Shown: positions 8,025-17,552, numbered from the stretch's first letter. The stretch: 64,000 bases of DNA from Streptomyces sp. HB132 (GCF_016909575.1 NZ_JAFBGA010000002.1:248001-312000), one strand, 5' to 3'. Notes: a model not told the origin generated them from the sequence alone. Made by a program: numbers and translations.

Positions 8025-9524
8025 TCAAGTGTGCCCGGACCCGGGTTCCGGCTCCAAGGGCGGGGCGGTGACACCGCAGTGCGTCGAGCACGCCGGCCTG
8101 GGTTCGGGCCGGGCCGCCGGAGTCGCCCGTACGGCCCACCAGGCGATCACCGAACCCGCCACCAGCAGACCGGCGCACATCGGCATGGCCCGCCGGAACG
8201 TCGAGGCGAACTCCCCCGCGTCGCGGTACGCCTCGGGGCCCATCCCGGCCAGCAGCGGGAGCGCGGCGACCGCGAGCAGCCCGGCGGCCCGCGCCGCCGC
8301 GTTGTTGATGCCACTGGCGAGGCCCGCCCGGCCGGTTTCCACGGCGGCCAGGACGGTCGCGGTGAGGGGGGCCACGAGAGTGACCATGCCGAGTCCCAGC
8401 ACCAGCACGGCCGGCAGGACGTCCAGCGGATAGGAGGCGCCGGGGCCGACCCTCAGCATCAGGAGCATCCCGGCCGCCGCCAGCAGCGGGCCCACGGTGA
8501 GCGGGATGCGCGGCCCGATACGCCGCCCGAGGTCGCCCGCCGACGCGGAGAACAGCAGCATGAGGACCGTCGTGGGCAGAAGCGCGGTGCCCGCGCCGAG
8601 CGCCGAGTATCCGGCGACCACCTGGAGCTGGATCGCGGACAGGAAGAAGAACCCGCCGAGCGCCGCGTACACACAGAACGTGACGATGTTGACGGACGTG
8701 AACTGCCGCGAGGAGAAGATCGACGGCGGGACCATGGGATCGGCCCGGTGCCGCTCCACCCGCACGAAGGCCGCGCCGAGAGCCACACCGCCGACCGCCG
8801 CGCCGATCACCATGGCGGACGCGCCCTGTTCCGGGACCTCGATCAGCGCGTAGGTGACCAGGGCGAGCGAGAGCGCCGCGAGGGCCGCGCCGAGCACGTC
8901 GAACCGGCCGTGGGCGTCGGGGTCGCGGGACTCCGGCACGTGGCGCAGTGCCACGGGCACGCAGACGGCGGCGAGCGGCAGGTTGAGCAGGAACACCCAC
9001 CGCCACCCCGGCCCGTCCACCAGCCACCCGCCGAGGAACGGCCCGACGGCCGCCCCGACCCCGCCGAACCCTGACCAGAGCCCCACGGCACGAGCCCGGT
9101 CGTCGGGGTGGAAGCTCGCCTGGATGATCGCCAGCGAACCGGGGGTGAGCAGCGCGCCACCGACCCCCTGCAACGCCCGCGCGGCGACCAGCACCCCGGC
9201 GTTCGGCGCGATCCCGCACAGCAGCGAGGCCACGGCGAACCAGACCACCCCGACGAGGAAGACCCGTCGCCGCCCGAACCGGTCCCCGAGCGCACCCCCG
9301 AGCAGGATCAGCCCCGCCAGGGTGAGCATGTAGGCGTTGACGGTCCACTGCAGGGCGGCCAAGTCGGTGCCGAGGTCCTGGCCGATGCGGGGGAGGGCCA
9401 CGTTGATCACCGTGGAGTCGAGCAGGGCCATGCCCGACCCGAGCACGGTGGTCAGGACGACCCACCGCCCCACGGGAGAGGCAACCCGGATCCCGCCCCG
9501 GTCCGCGCCGTTCGCGTCTGTCAT
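8025..9524 (-). CDS. MFS drug exporter, 14-TM (DHA2/EmrB-like)
   Basis: A 499-residue transporter with about 14 hydrophobic segments. Motif A is visible as GDRFGRRRV after the second segment; LLDSTVINVALPRI in the first segment (motif D1) and GWRWVFLLNLP are typical of the DHA2 drug:proton antiporters. It should export a toxic or secreted small molecule. I chose ATG 9524 (MTDANGADRGG) rather than 9560, because the extra twelve residues are not family-like. It is followed 3 bp later by the DUF3151 gene. No regulator is beside it, and the substrate cannot be predicted. Confidence 0.92.
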   Translation of the reverse strand: MTDANGADRGGIRVASPVGRWVVLTTVLGSGMALLDSTVINVALPRIGQDLGTDLAALQWTVNAYMLTLAGLILLGGALGDRFGRRRVFLVGVVWFAVASLLCGIAPNAGVLVAARALQGVGGALLTPGSLAIIQASFHPDDRARAVGLWSGFGGVGAAVGPFLGGWLVDGPGWRWVFLLNLPLAAVCVPVALRHVPESRDPDAHGRFDVLGAALAALSLALVTYALIEVPEQGASAMVIGAAVGGVALGAAFVRVERHRADPMVPPSIFSSRQFTSVNIVTFCVYAALGGFFFLSAIQLQVVAGYSALGAGTALLPTTVLMLLFSASAGDLGRRIGPRIPLTVGPLLAAAGMLLMLRVGPGASYPLDVLPAVLVLGLGMVTLVAPLTATVLAAVETGRAGLASGINNAAARAAGLLAVAALPLLAGMGPEAYRDAGEFASTFRRAMPMCAGLLVAGSVIAWWAVRATPAARPEPRPACSTHCGVTAPPLEPEPGSGHT

Positions 9525-9770
9525 ACAGGCAGCATCACCGCTGCCGGTCCGACCGGCCATTCACCGCACCCCGGCCGTCGTGCGCCCCTCCCCCGTCCCG
9601 CCCGGACGAAGGGGGTAAGCCCCGGCGCTCGCGGCAGGCGGATATCCATGGCCGGTCCTTCGCCCCCAGGTCCTTCGGGCCACAGACGCTGAACAGCCGG
9701 CACGAGCGGTCTCGCCTCGGCTCTCCGCGGGTCCGCCCGCGGGGGCCGGCAGGAAATCGGGGGAGCCCGC

Positions 9771-10949
9771 CTACACCAGCGCCCTCAGCCCCCGAACCAG
9801 CGCCGAGACCCCCGCCTCCGCCTTGCTCCGCGCACACCCCACGTTCAGCCGCAGGAAGCCCGGCGCGCCGTACACCGAGCCCGGCATGATCGCGACCCTC
9901 TCCCGCTCGATCAGCACCCGCTGCAGAGCCTCCTCGTCCACACCCAGTGGACGCAGGTCGATCCAGGCCAGATAGCCGGCCTGCGGCGGCTTCCACGCCG
10001 ACTCGGGAAACTCCGCGTTCAGCCGCTCCCCGACCATCGCCAGGTTTCCGGCGGTGTAGGCGCGAACGGCGTCCAGCCATGCCCCGCCCTCCCGGTACGC
10101 CGCGATGTGCGCGGTCAGCGACAGCACCGCGGGCGAGGCGAGTCCCTCGGCCGTCTCCATCCTGCGCAGGTACTCCGCCCGGTCCTCCGGGTTTCCGACG
10201 AGCCCGTACGAACCGGTCAGCGCCGGAAAGTTGAAGGACTTCGACGCGGACGTGATGACCGCCCAGCGCCCGTCGGCCCGACCGCCCTCCTCACCCGCGA
10301 CCCGTACGTACGGAATGTGCGTGTACCCGTCATGGACGAAGTCCGCGTGGATCTCGTCGCTGATCACGGCCACCCCGTACCGCCGCGCCAGCGCAGCCGT
10401 CTCACGGAGCTCGGTCTCCGTCCACACCCGCCCGGTCGGGTTGTGCGGCGAACACAGCACCAGGACCTTCGCGTCGGTCCGCGCCAGCTCCCGTTCCAGG
10501 GCGGTCATGTCACCCACCGGCACACCGCGCAGCTCCCGCCCGAGCCCGAGGACCGCCTTGCGGAAGCCGTCGTACGTCGGCGTGTGGACGACCACGCCCT
10601 CGCCCTCGGCCGTCCACATCTGCAGCAACTGCGACAGCTGGCTGAGCACGGACGGGCCGTAGACCAGGGCGGCGGTGTCGATCGCGGTGCCGTACCGGGT
10701 CTCGTACCAGTGCGCGACGGCCGACCGGAAGTCGTCGTGCTGCCAGGTGGTGTAGCCGAGGACCCCGTGGTCGATGCGGGTCCGCAGCGCTGCCAGCACC
10801 TCGGGTGCGGTCGCGAAGTCCATGTCGGAGATGGTGAAGGGCAGCAGCCCGTCCACCCCGAACCGGTCGGCGACGTCGTCCCACTGGACGCACCAGGTGC
10901 CCCTGCGGTCGATGACGGTGTCGAAGTCGTACTGCACGGACTCACTCAC
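9771..10949 (-). CDS. PatB/MalY-type aminotransferase, probable cystathionine beta-lyase
   Basis: A fold-type I PLP protein with the MalY/PatB layout. Near the N terminus are YDFDTVIDRRGT and ISDMDFATAP, then YGPSVLSQL, the SPHNPTGR motif, ISDEIHADF with the PLP-binding Asp, and the Schiff-base lysine in SASKSFN. MalY/PatB enzymes cleave the C-S bond of cystathionine or cysteine conjugates. Start: GTG 10949 has a GGGGAT ribosome site 5-6 bp upstream, whereas the upstream ATG 10973 has none, so the shorter protein is preferred. It is a single gene downstream of the fba terminator. Confidence 0.9.
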   Translation of the reverse strand: MSESVQYDFDTVIDRRGTWCVQWDDVADRFGVDGLLPFTISDMDFATAPEVLAALRTRIDHGVLGYTTWQHDDFRSAVAHWYETRYGTAIDTAALVYGPSVLSQLSQLLQMWTAEGEGVVVHTPTYDGFRKAVLGLGRELRGVPVGDMTALERELARTDAKVLVLCSPHNPTGRVWTETELRETAALARRYGVAVISDEIHADFVHDGYTHIPYVRVAGEEGGRADGRWAVITSASKSFNFPALTGSYGLVGNPEDRAEYLRRMETAEGLASPAVLSLTAHIAAYREGGAWLDAVRAYTAGNLAMVGERLNAEFPESAWKPPQAGYLAWIDLRPLGVDEEALQRVLIERERVAIMPGSVYGAPGFLRLNVGCARSKAEAGVSALVRGLRALV

Positions 10950-10977
10950 GCGGATCCCCACTCTCTCGGACATGGAA

Positions 10978-11010
10978 CGGGCCCGGCCCCCAGAAGGGAG
11001 GCCGGGCCCG
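10978..11010. terminator. fba terminator
   Basis: An 11-bp perfect inverted repeat (CGGGCCCGGCC with GGCCGGGCCCG) with an 11-base loop lies 25 bp past the aldolase stop and before the PatB-like gene. It should end the fba transcript. Confidence 0.75.
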
Positions 11011-11034
11011 CTCGTACATCAGGGACGTACGTGC

Positions 11035-12066
11035 CTACTTCAGCCTGGTGCCCGCGGAGCGCAGGTTGGCACAGGCTTCGGTGACGCGCACGGCCATGCC
11101 CCCCTCGGCGGACTTGCCCCAGCTGCGGGGGTCGTAGACCTTCTTGTTGCCGACCTCGCCGTCGACCTTCAGCACGCCGTCGTAGTTGCGGAACACGTGG
11201 TCCACGATCGGGCGGGTGAAGGCGTACTGGGTGTCGGTGTCGAGGTTCATCTTCACGACGCCGTTCTCCAGCGCGGTGGCGATCTCCTCGGCCGTGGAGC
11301 CCGACCCGCCGTGGAAGACGAAGTCGAACGGCTGGCTGCCGGCGGGCTTGCCGTACTTGGAGGAGACGCCCTCCTGCAGGTCCTTGAGGAGCTCCGGACG
11401 CAGGACGACGTTGCCCGGCTTGTAGACACCGTGGACGTTGCCGAAGGACGCTGCCAGCAGGTAGCGGCCCTTCTCGCCCAGGCCGAGCGCCTCGGCCGTA
11501 CGCAGCGCGTCGTCGACGGTGGTGTACAGCTCGTCGTTGATCTCGTGCGTGACGCCGTCCTCCTCGCCACCGGTCGGAGTGATCTCGACCTCGAGGATGA
11601 TCTTGGCGGCGGCGGCCTTGGCCAGCAGCTCCTGGCCGATGGCCAGGTTGTCGGCGAGGGTCTCCGCGGAACCGTCCCACATGTGCGACTGGAACAGCGG
11701 GTTCAGACCCTTGGCGACGCGCTCCGCGGAGACGTCGAGCAGCGGACGTACGTAGCCGTCCAGCTTGTCCTTGGGGCAGTGGTCGGTGTGCAGCGCGACC
11801 GTGATGTCGTACTTGGCGGCGACGATGTGCGCGAACTCGGCGAGGGCTACGGCGCCCGTCACCATGTCCTTGTTGTACTGGCCGCCCAGGAATTCGGCAC
11901 CACCGGTGGAGATCTGGACGATGCCGTCGCTCTCCGCCTCCGCGAAGCCGCGCAGTGCAGCGTGCAGGGTCTGGGTCGACGTCACATTGATGGCCGGGTA
12001 GGCGAACTTGCCTGCCTTCGCCCGGTCGAGCATCTCGGCGTAGACCTCGGGGGTTGCGATGGGCAT
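11035..12066 (-). CDS. fbaA: class II fructose-1,6-bisphosphate aldolase
   Basis: A 343-residue zinc aldolase that interconverts fructose-1,6-bisphosphate with DHAP and glyceraldehyde-3-phosphate. Metal and substrate residues lie in ALHTDHCPKDKLDGY (Asp and His), LEVEITPTGGEEDGV and FVFHGGSGST. MNLDTDTQYAF is the phosphate-binding segment. The protein is full length and the same size as the E. coli class II-A type. It is a monocistronic central-metabolism gene with its own terminator. The space upstream, before pyrE, contains the parS palindrome. Confidence 0.98.
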   Translation of the reverse strand: MPIATPEVYAEMLDRAKAGKFAYPAINVTSTQTLHAALRGFAEAESDGIVQISTGGAEFLGGQYNKDMVTGAVALAEFAHIVAAKYDITVALHTDHCPKDKLDGYVRPLLDVSAERVAKGLNPLFQSHMWDGSAETLADNLAIGQELLAKAAAAKIILEVEITPTGGEEDGVTHEINDELYTTVDDALRTAEALGLGEKGRYLLAASFGNVHGVYKPGNVVLRPELLKDLQEGVSSKYGKPAGSQPFDFVFHGGSGSTAEEIATALENGVVKMNLDTDTQYAFTRPIVDHVFRNYDGVLKVDGEVGNKKVYDPRSWGKSAEGGMAVRVTEACANLRSAGTRLK

Positions 12067-12199
12067 CTGTCCGCTCCTTGGGATGTGCGGGTGTTCAGGC
12101 TTGGTCCCTGACCTGGGGGCGACGTCATCGTCGCCCTCATCTTCCCAGACTCTCGCTCCGGCTCCACGCTGCCGGTCGGCTACGGGACAGCGCTGGGTG

Positions 12200-12223
12200 C
12201 CCCCGTTTCACGTGAAACGGGGG
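12200..12223. promoter_or_regulatory. parS-type ParB binding site inside a 24-bp palindrome
   Basis: GTTTCACGTGAAAC at 12205-12218 is an exact match to the 14-bp Streptomyces parS core. Here it is flanked by CCCCC and GGGGG, giving a perfect 24-bp palindrome between the pyrE stop and the fba start. ParB binds such sites near the replication origin and loads the chromosome-partition complex. The same palindrome could also fold as a hairpin and end the pyrE transcript, so the element may have two functions. The match is seen directly; ParB binding is inference from the known consensus. Confidence 0.85.
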
Positions 12224-12244
12224 ACACCGCGGGGAAGCCCCAGG

Positions 12245-12784
12245 TCAGGACAGGTCGAGGTCGGCCGCGGAGTAGACCTGGACGTACGGCAGACCGGCCT
12301 CGGCGATCGCCGGAGCGGCACCGCGCTCCACGATCACGGCGACGGCCACGACCTCGCCGCCGGCCTCGCGCACCGCTTCCACCGCGGTCAGCGGAGAGCC
12401 ACCGGTCGTCGAGGTGTCCTCGACGACGAGGCAGCGACGGCCCTTGACGTCCGTGCCCTCGATGCGGCGCTGCATCCCGTGGGCCTTCTGCGCCTTGCGG
12501 ACGACGAACGCGTCCAGACTCGTCCCGCGAGCCGCGGAGGCGTGCAGCATCGAGGTGGCCACCGGGTCGGCACCCAGCGTCAGGCCGCCGACGCAGTCGT
12601 AGTCCAGCTCGGCGGTGGCGTCGAGCATCGCCTGACCGACCAGTGGCGCGGCCTTCCCGTCCAGCGTGATCCGGCGCAGGTCGATGTACCAGTCGGCTTC
12701 CAGACCCGAGGAGAGGGTCACTTTGCCGTGCACCACGGCCTTGTCCTTGATCTGCTGGAGCAGCTCAGCGCGTACGTCAGTCAT
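12245..12784 (-). CDS. pyrE: orotate phosphoribosyltransferase
   Basis: A 179-residue type I phosphoribosyltransferase that converts orotate plus PRPP to OMP in UMP synthesis. The PRPP loop is CLVVEDTSTTGGS, preceded by basic strand residues. VVRKAQKAHG is the flexible catalytic loop with its lysines, and LSSGLEADWYIDLRR is the orotate-side motif. Length is normal for the short actinobacterial form. It lies 30 bp downstream of the aldose epimerase gene on the same strand and may share its transcript. The parS palindrome just beyond its stop could serve as its terminator. Confidence 0.97.
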   Translation of the reverse strand: MTDVRAELLQQIKDKAVVHGKVTLSSGLEADWYIDLRRITLDGKAAPLVGQAMLDATAELDYDCVGGLTLGADPVATSMLHASAARGTSLDAFVVRKAQKAHGMQRRIEGTDVKGRRCLVVEDTSTTGGSPLTAVEAVREAGGEVVAVAVIVERGAAPAIAEAGLPYVQVYSAADLDLS

Positions 12785-12814
12785 GTCAACGAGGGTAAGG
12801 GCTGACGCAGGAGG

Positions 12815-13609
12815 TCAGAGCCGTACCCAGCTCCAGGTCGTCGTGATCTCCAGGGGCTCGATCGGGGTGACCAGACGGGGAGCCGTGTTCAGCCCGTTCG
12901 GCGGCCCGGACTGCGGCTCCACACAGACCGCTTCCGCCTGCTCGTCGTAGATCACCACCCATTCGTCGCGGCTCCTGACCGTCAGCTCCAGCTGTTCGGG
13001 CCAGGTGAGCCGGACGTCGACGCCCTCGGGCATACCGAAGCAGTCGTCCCAGGGGCCGGGGAGGGGATCGATCCGGCTCCCGGTCGGGAGGTGGTTGTCG
13101 CCCCGCTCCTCCTGCCAGGCCGCGTCGAAGGCGATCCGCACGTCCTGCTCTCCGAGGTTGCGGAGGAACCAGGGGTGCCACCCGGCCTGTGCCGGGAAGG
13201 AGTCGCCGTACGTCTCGATGCCGAGGCTCAGCGTCAGCGATTCCTCGGTCAGCTCGAAGGACTGCGTGACCCGGCCCTCGTACGGCCATGGGTCGGCCAG
13301 GTCGTAGAAGAAGGCCGCTTCCGACTCGCCCTGCCGGGCGGACTGCCAGGAGGTGTCCCGTCCGGTGCCGTGGATGGCGTGCGGCGGGGCGTTCAGCGGC
13401 ATCTGATGCGGCTCGCCGCCGTTACGGAACAGGCCGTTCTCGGTGCGGCCGCACCACGGCACCATCGGGAAGCAGCCGTACCGCTCACCCTGGCGCAGCA
13501 GTTCGGTGCCCGCGATCCGCAGGCTGCTGATCCGGCAGCCGTGGACGGGGTCAACGGTCAATTCGACGTCGCCGGCGGTCAGCCGGGCGTTCTTCACAAC
13601 TCTGCTCAC
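12815..13609 (-). CDS. aldose 1-epimerase family protein
   Basis: A 264-residue galactose-mutarotase-like beta-sandwich protein. PMVPWCGRTENG, HAIHGTGRDTSWQ (first active-site His) and AGWHPWFLRNLG (second His) match the family, and the C-terminal half carries WDDCFGM and YDEQAEAVCVEPQSGPPNG with the catalytic Glu region. It probably interconverts sugar anomers, but many members of this family act on hexose-6-phosphates or have unknown substrates. It precedes pyrE by 30 bp and follows the SRPBCC gene by 30 bp, forming a loose same-strand run. Confidence 0.9.
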   Translation of the reverse strand: MSRVVKNARLTAGDVELTVDPVHGCRISSLRIAGTELLRQGERYGCFPMVPWCGRTENGLFRNGGEPHQMPLNAPPHAIHGTGRDTSWQSARQGESEAAFFYDLADPWPYEGRVTQSFELTEESLTLSLGIETYGDSFPAQAGWHPWFLRNLGEQDVRIAFDAAWQEERGDNHLPTGSRIDPLPGPWDDCFGMPEGVDVRLTWPEQLELTVRSRDEWVVIYDEQAEAVCVEPQSGPPNGLNTAPRLVTPIEPLEITTTWSWVRL

Positions 13610-13639
13610 CCCCCGACACTACTGGCGCGGGGCGGCTCC

Positions 13640-14527
13640 CTACGGCCTCCTGCGCCGCAGAGCCCTGCCCACCACCACGGCCGACGCGATCGCCAGGGCG
13701 GCCGCCGGGGCCGCCCAGCGCAGTGTGATGCCCACGGCACCCGACTCGGGCGACGGCACGGGGGCGTACCGGCCGCGCGGCGGCGCGTGGTCGACCTCCT
13801 CCGTGCTGCGGCCGATCATGGTGCGGCGGGCGTGTGCGGCCTCGGCTGGAGGCTCGTCGGGCACGGTGAACTCCAGTTCCGCGGACGGATCGAGTGACGG
13901 CGGCGGCACGGGCGCGTCGAACACGGACTCCTTGCCGTTCATGGACGGCGAACCGGCGGACGGCGCATCGGTGGACGGCGCATCGGGAGACGGCGAACCG
14001 GCGGACTCCGCATCGGCAGACGGCTCCTCCGCGGACTCATCGGCGAGCGGAGTCCCCTGCCCCTGGGCCCCCGGCGCCGCGTCGTCCCGCGTGGCCAGGG
14101 ACTCCGTCACCAGTTGCTGCGTGAAACGGTCCAGCAAGCGCTGCGCCGCAGCGAGTGCCGCGGACGCGTCCATGTCCGCGAAGCGGCCGTCGCCGCTCGC
14201 CGTGCCGGCGAATCCGATCGTCGTTCCACCGTCCGTCTCGGTGAGGCCGATGGTCAGCGCCAGCTTCGCCGAACCCGCGCCCCGCGCCTCCACCCCCTCC
14301 CCTGTCACGGAGAAGGAGTCACCCCCGCCGGTGGGCCGCAGCGTCAGCGCCCCGCGGTAGGTGATCGTGTGGCCGTCGGCGCGGAACTTCAGCCGGCCCG
14401 CCAGCGGGCCCGCCGACATGTCGGCATCCTGCTGGAGTCCCGGCACGCAGCGTGCGACGCGGGCGGGATCGGCCAGCGTCCGCCGCAGGGACGGGACCGG
14501 AACCGGAACGAACACCTCATACTCCAT
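13640..14527 (-). CDS. SRPBCC (CoxG-like) protein with C-terminal membrane anchor
   Basis: A 295-residue protein in three parts. Residues 1-145 are a START-like SRPBCC domain resembling the CO-dehydrogenase maturation protein CoxG (ADPARVARCVPGLQ, GRLKFRADGHTITYRGALT, FAGTASGDGRFADMDA). Residues 150-250 are a low-complexity Ser/Ala/Pro/Asp linker with PSPDAPSTDAPSAGSPS repeats, visible in DNA as 15-bp units. A single membrane helix follows (about 268-287, WAAPAAALAIASAVVVG) with a basic end RALRRRRP. The domain should face the cytoplasm and bind a lipid or small ligand. No CO-dehydrogenase genes are nearby, so the specific CoxG role is not supported. Confidence 0.85.
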   Translation of the reverse strand: MEYEVFVPVPVPSLRRTLADPARVARCVPGLQQDADMSAGPLAGRLKFRADGHTITYRGALTLRPTGGGDSFSVTGEGVEARGAGSAKLALTIGLTETDGGTTIGFAGTASGDGRFADMDASAALAAAQRLLDRFTQQLVTESLATRDDAAPGAQGQGTPLADESAEEPSADAESAGSPSPDAPSTDAPSAGSPSMNGKESVFDAPVPPPSLDPSAELEFTVPDEPPAEAAHARRTMIGRSTEEVDHAPPRGRYAPVPSPESGAVGITLRWAAPAAALAIASAVVVGRALRRRRP

Positions 14528-14612
14528 ACCGACCGAGCCTACTCAGCCCCGGCCGTCCCGTCAGCGCTTCCACACCCCGCACACCGTGCGGACCGCACCC
14601 ACCCCGCCGCGC

Positions 14613-16211
14613 TCACGGTTCCTCCCGGTACCTCGGGTGGATCAGCGTGGACGGCGGCACCCCGTGCCGCAGGGTCCGCTCCGCCGGGCGCCGGCCCGCG
14701 AGGAGGTCGGGCTCACCCAGCGTCCGCAGGGCGGGCGCCCCCGGGTCCATGCCGAGCCGTCCCACCGCCTGCCTGGCCGCCAGCACGAACCCCCAGTCCC
14801 GAGGTGACTCCGCCCGTCCCGTGACCCGGTCCGGTCCCGCCGCGAATCCGGTGAGACGCCCGTCGACGCGGTACGGCCGGGTCATCAGGCCGCCCGCCCG
14901 CACCGACGCCTCCACCGTCCAGAACGTCGACGGCCTGCTGCCCGGCGACCCCGCGTGCACCACCAGCCGGCCGCCCGGCTCCAGCGCCCCGGCGATCAGC
15001 CCGTAGAACTCCGCCGCGTAGAGCTTCGTGCTCGCTGTGATCCCCGGGTCGGGGAGGTCCGAGATCACCACGTCGTAGTGGTCGTGCGTGGCCCGCAGCC
15101 AGGTGAAGGCGTCCTCGGCGACCGTCGTCAGGCGGGGGTCCTCGTAGGCCTGCCCGTTCAGCCCGGACAGCGCCGGGTCCGTGCGGGCCAGCCGGGTGAC
15201 GGCCGGATCGAGCTCGACCACCACGACGGATGTGACGTCCGGGTAGCGCAGCACCTCGCGGGCCGCCAGTCCGTCGCCCCCGCCCAGGATCAGCACCCGC
15301 CGGTGGGCCCCCTTCATCGCCGGGTGCACGAGCGCCTCGTGGTAGCGGTACTCGTCCCGGGAACTGACCCGGAGCCGGCCGTCCAGGTAGAGGTCGAGCG
15401 GGCCACGCCCCGAACCCGTGAGGACGACCTCCTGCACGTCCGTCTGCACGGCGACCCGCACCTCGTCCCCGTACACCGCACGCCGCGCCGCCCGCTCGAA
15501 GTCGTCGACCAGGACGGAGGCCGTGGCCAGCAGGGCGATCACCAGGGCGTTGACGCCGATCAGCAGCCAGCGCGACCGCCGGCACAGGTCGCGGCGGAAC
15601 ACCCACAGCACCAGGGCCCCGCCCGCCGCCGCGTTGACAGCGCCGGTGAACAGCGCCCCGGTCAGCTGGCCCATCATCGGCAGCAGCAGGAACGGGAAGG
15701 CGAGTCCGCCGACCAGTGCCCCCACGTAGTCGGCGGCGAACAGGTCCGCGACCGCGCCGCCCGCGTCCTGCCGGTCGACCCGCTGGATCAGTGTCATCAG
15801 CAGGGGGATCTCCGCGCCGATCAGGATCCCGATGGCGAGCGAGAAGCCGACCAGCGCGTGGCGTGACTCCCCGAGCCAGGCGAAGGACGCGTACAGGATG
15901 AGTGCCGATGTGCCGCCGACGAGGGCGAGTGCGGCCTCGATGAGCCCGAATCCCACGGCGGCGCGTCCGCGTAGACGTTTCGCGAGCAGCGACCCGATTC
16001 CCATCGCGAACACCATCACGGAGAGCACGACCGAGGCCTGTGTGACCGAGTCCCCGATCAGGTACGAGGCCAGCGCCACCAGCTCCAGCTCGTACACCAG
16101 ACCGCACGCGGCGCAGATGAAGACCACGGTGAGCACGAGGAACCGGCCGGTCCTCGGCCGTACGGAGAGACTCGTCGCGCCCCCTCGCAACGGCATCTGC
16201 TGGTCGATCAT
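14613..16211 (-). CDS. membrane-bound spermidine-synthase-like protein
   Basis: A 532-residue fusion of an N-terminal membrane domain (about seven helices, residues 22-235) and a C-terminal polyamine aminopropyltransferase fold (about 255-500). The SAM-type nucleotide motif [17 protein letters not shown], the acidic strand end VVELDP and VISDLPDP are all present, so the catalytic pocket looks complete. Such fusions are common in actinobacteria, and their real substrate is unsettled; spermidine synthesis itself may not be the role. It lies downstream of the DUF2617 gene with a spacing of about 117 bp. Confidence 0.9.
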   Translation of the reverse strand: MIDQQMPLRGGATSLSVRPRTGRFLVLTVVFICAACGLVYELELVALASYLIGDSVTQASVVLSVMVFAMGIGSLLAKRLRGRAAVGFGLIEAALALVGGTSALILYASFAWLGESRHALVGFSLAIGILIGAEIPLLMTLIQRVDRQDAGGAVADLFAADYVGALVGGLAFPFLLLPMMGQLTGALFTGAVNAAAGGALVLWVFRRDLCRRSRWLLIGVNALVIALLATASVLVDDFERAARRAVYGDEVRVAVQTDVQEVVLTGSGRGPLDLYLDGRLRVSSRDEYRYHEALVHPAMKGAHRRVLILGGGDGLAAREVLRYPDVTSVVVVELDPAVTRLARTDPALSGLNGQAYEDPRLTTVAEDAFTWLRATHDHYDVVISDLPDPGITASTKLYAAEFYGLIAGALEPGGRLVVHAGSPGSRPSTFWTVEASVRAGGLMTRPYRVDGRLTGFAAGPDRVTGRAESPRDWGFVLAARQAVGRLGMDPGAPALRTLGEPDLLAGRRPAERTLRHGVPPSTLIHPRYREEP

Positions 16212-16328
16212 GAAACGAACGCTACGTGACGGAAAGGTCGCTGTTTGTCACCCACACGGGTGCAAGTGACGCGCCCGACGCGCGCCCGGCCGGCCGCGCA
16301 CCACCCCGGACGCACCCGGTCCACGTCC

Positions 16329-16850
16329 TCACGACACCGCCGCCGGGACTCGCACCCCCACCCGCGTCCGGGTCACGACCAGCTGCCCCTCCTGGGGATA
16401 GGCGTGCCAGGTGCGCCAGCCGACCTGGCCCTCCGTCCGATGCGCGAGCATCGCGGTGAAGGCGTAGGGACTGCCGGGGAACGTCCCCGCCAGCCCGTGC
16501 GGATGGTCGGACACCAGAGCGAGCAACTCCTGGGCGCGCCCCGCGAAGGAGCCCTCGGAGAGCGTCTCGACGCGCGCCGCGAATTCGTAGTCCCAGTCGC
16601 CGAGGCTCTCGGCGACACCGAGCGGCAGCGGGGTGCTGCTGCCCGGCAGACAGGCGACGGTCTCGGAGCACGTACGGCGCTCCTCCTCCAGCAGGACCTG
16701 ATGGGAGGCGCCGAGCAGCCGCAACTGCACGTTCGCGCCCCCTAGTTCGAGGTCGAGTACGGCCAGGGCGGGCAGCGGCTCCCGCCCCAGCGTCCAGGCC
16801 AGGTCGGCGGCTCGGGTATCGGAATAGGCGGTCTGGAGGGTCGTGAGCAT
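16329..16850 (-). CDS. DUF2617 family protein
   Basis: A 173-residue soluble protein recognised as DUF2617, a conserved Streptomyces family of unknown function. Segments include LAVLDLELGGANVQLRLLGA, ETVACLPGSS, DWDYEFAARVETL and GTFPGSPYAFTAM. Its mixed beta and alpha pattern suggests a compact single domain. It is divergent from nothing and sits between the spermidine-synthase-like gene and a GC-rich intergenic stretch. In Streptomyces these two genes are commonly neighbours, so they may act together, but nothing in the sequence shows how. Confidence 0.85.
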   Translation of the reverse strand: MLTTLQTAYSDTRAADLAWTLGREPLPALAVLDLELGGANVQLRLLGASHQVLLEEERRTCSETVACLPGSSTPLPLGVAESLGDWDYEFAARVETLSEGSFAGRAQELLALVSDHPHGLAGTFPGSPYAFTAMLAHRTEGQVGWRTWHAYPQEGQLVVTRTRVGVRVPAAVS

Positions 16851-17081
16851 GGATCGGCTCCGCTAAACGCACAGGGACACCGGGGCAGGGGGTACCCCCG
16901 TGCGACGCACGTGGGGGGAGGGAGCCCGATCCGGCCCAACTGGTGCCCGGGGGCTGAATGTTCTTCACAACGATGCAAGCACGAACTACGTCGCGCTCAC
17001 AGCGTTTTTACCCAACTTGCCGTGGTTTCCATCCCTCAGGGGGCAGGACGGTTCACCTGTTCCCGGCGCACCCAACGAAAA

Positions 17082-17115
17082 GGTGTCCGGTGGGAGTTGA
17101 TCCCCGCCGGACACC
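17082..17115 (-). terminator. intrinsic terminator of the Cys-Gly-rich gene
   Basis: GGTGTCCGG at 17082-17090 pairs with CCGGACACC at 17107-17115. On the minus strand the stem is followed by TTTTCG, so this is a good rho-independent terminator 37 bp beyond the stop of the gene at 17152. Confidence 0.75.
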
Positions 17116-17151
17116 ACAGGCACGCACCCGACAGGGGCGGGCCGACCCGTC

Positions 17152-17427
17152 TCAGCTACCGCCGCCCCCGCAGCCGCCGCCACCCCCGCAGGAGTGGCCA
17201 CCGCCTCCGCAGGAATGCCCGCCGCCCCCGCAGGAGTGCCCGCTGGAGGCACCGCCGCCGGAGTCGCCGGCCCACCAACTGCCACCGCCGCCTCCCCCAT
17301 CGCTGCCCGAACCGCGACGCGCGCGGCGTCCCGCGACCGGCTTCTTGCGGCCGCCCGACCCCGAGCGGAGGGCGGCGATCCCCACCACCACGAGCACCGC
17401 GAACACGATGTAGACGAACAACTCCAT
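17152..17427 (-). CDS. small membrane-anchored Cys/His/Gly-rich protein
   Basis: A 91-residue protein. It begins with one hydrophobic helix (residues 1-20, ELFVYIVFAVLVVVGIAAL), then a basic stretch, then a glycine-rich tail with three HSCGGGG repeats and a final GGCGGGGS. The repeats are regularly spaced Cys and His residues, which suggests metal binding or disulfide formation, although no enzyme family is recognised. The start at 17427 has an AAGGATGTGAGG ribosome site; a longer frame to 17559 lacks one. It is conserved in Streptomyces as far as I recall, always unannotated. The DNA repeat unit is about 24 bp. Confidence 0.75.
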   Translation of the reverse strand: MELFVYIVFAVLVVVGIAALRSGSGGRKKPVAGRRARRGSGSDGGGGGGSWWAGDSGGGASSGHSCGGGGHSCGGGGHSCGGGGGCGGGGS

Positions 17428-17552
17428 CGACCTCACATCCTTCTGTCCCCCGAAGCGAGGTCCCGCTTCTCGACTGCCCGTTGGATTCCCAAGCCCGACC
17501 CGAGCGAAAGCGGACTTGAGCAACTCCAGAGCTTGGGCACAGGATGGCGCCC

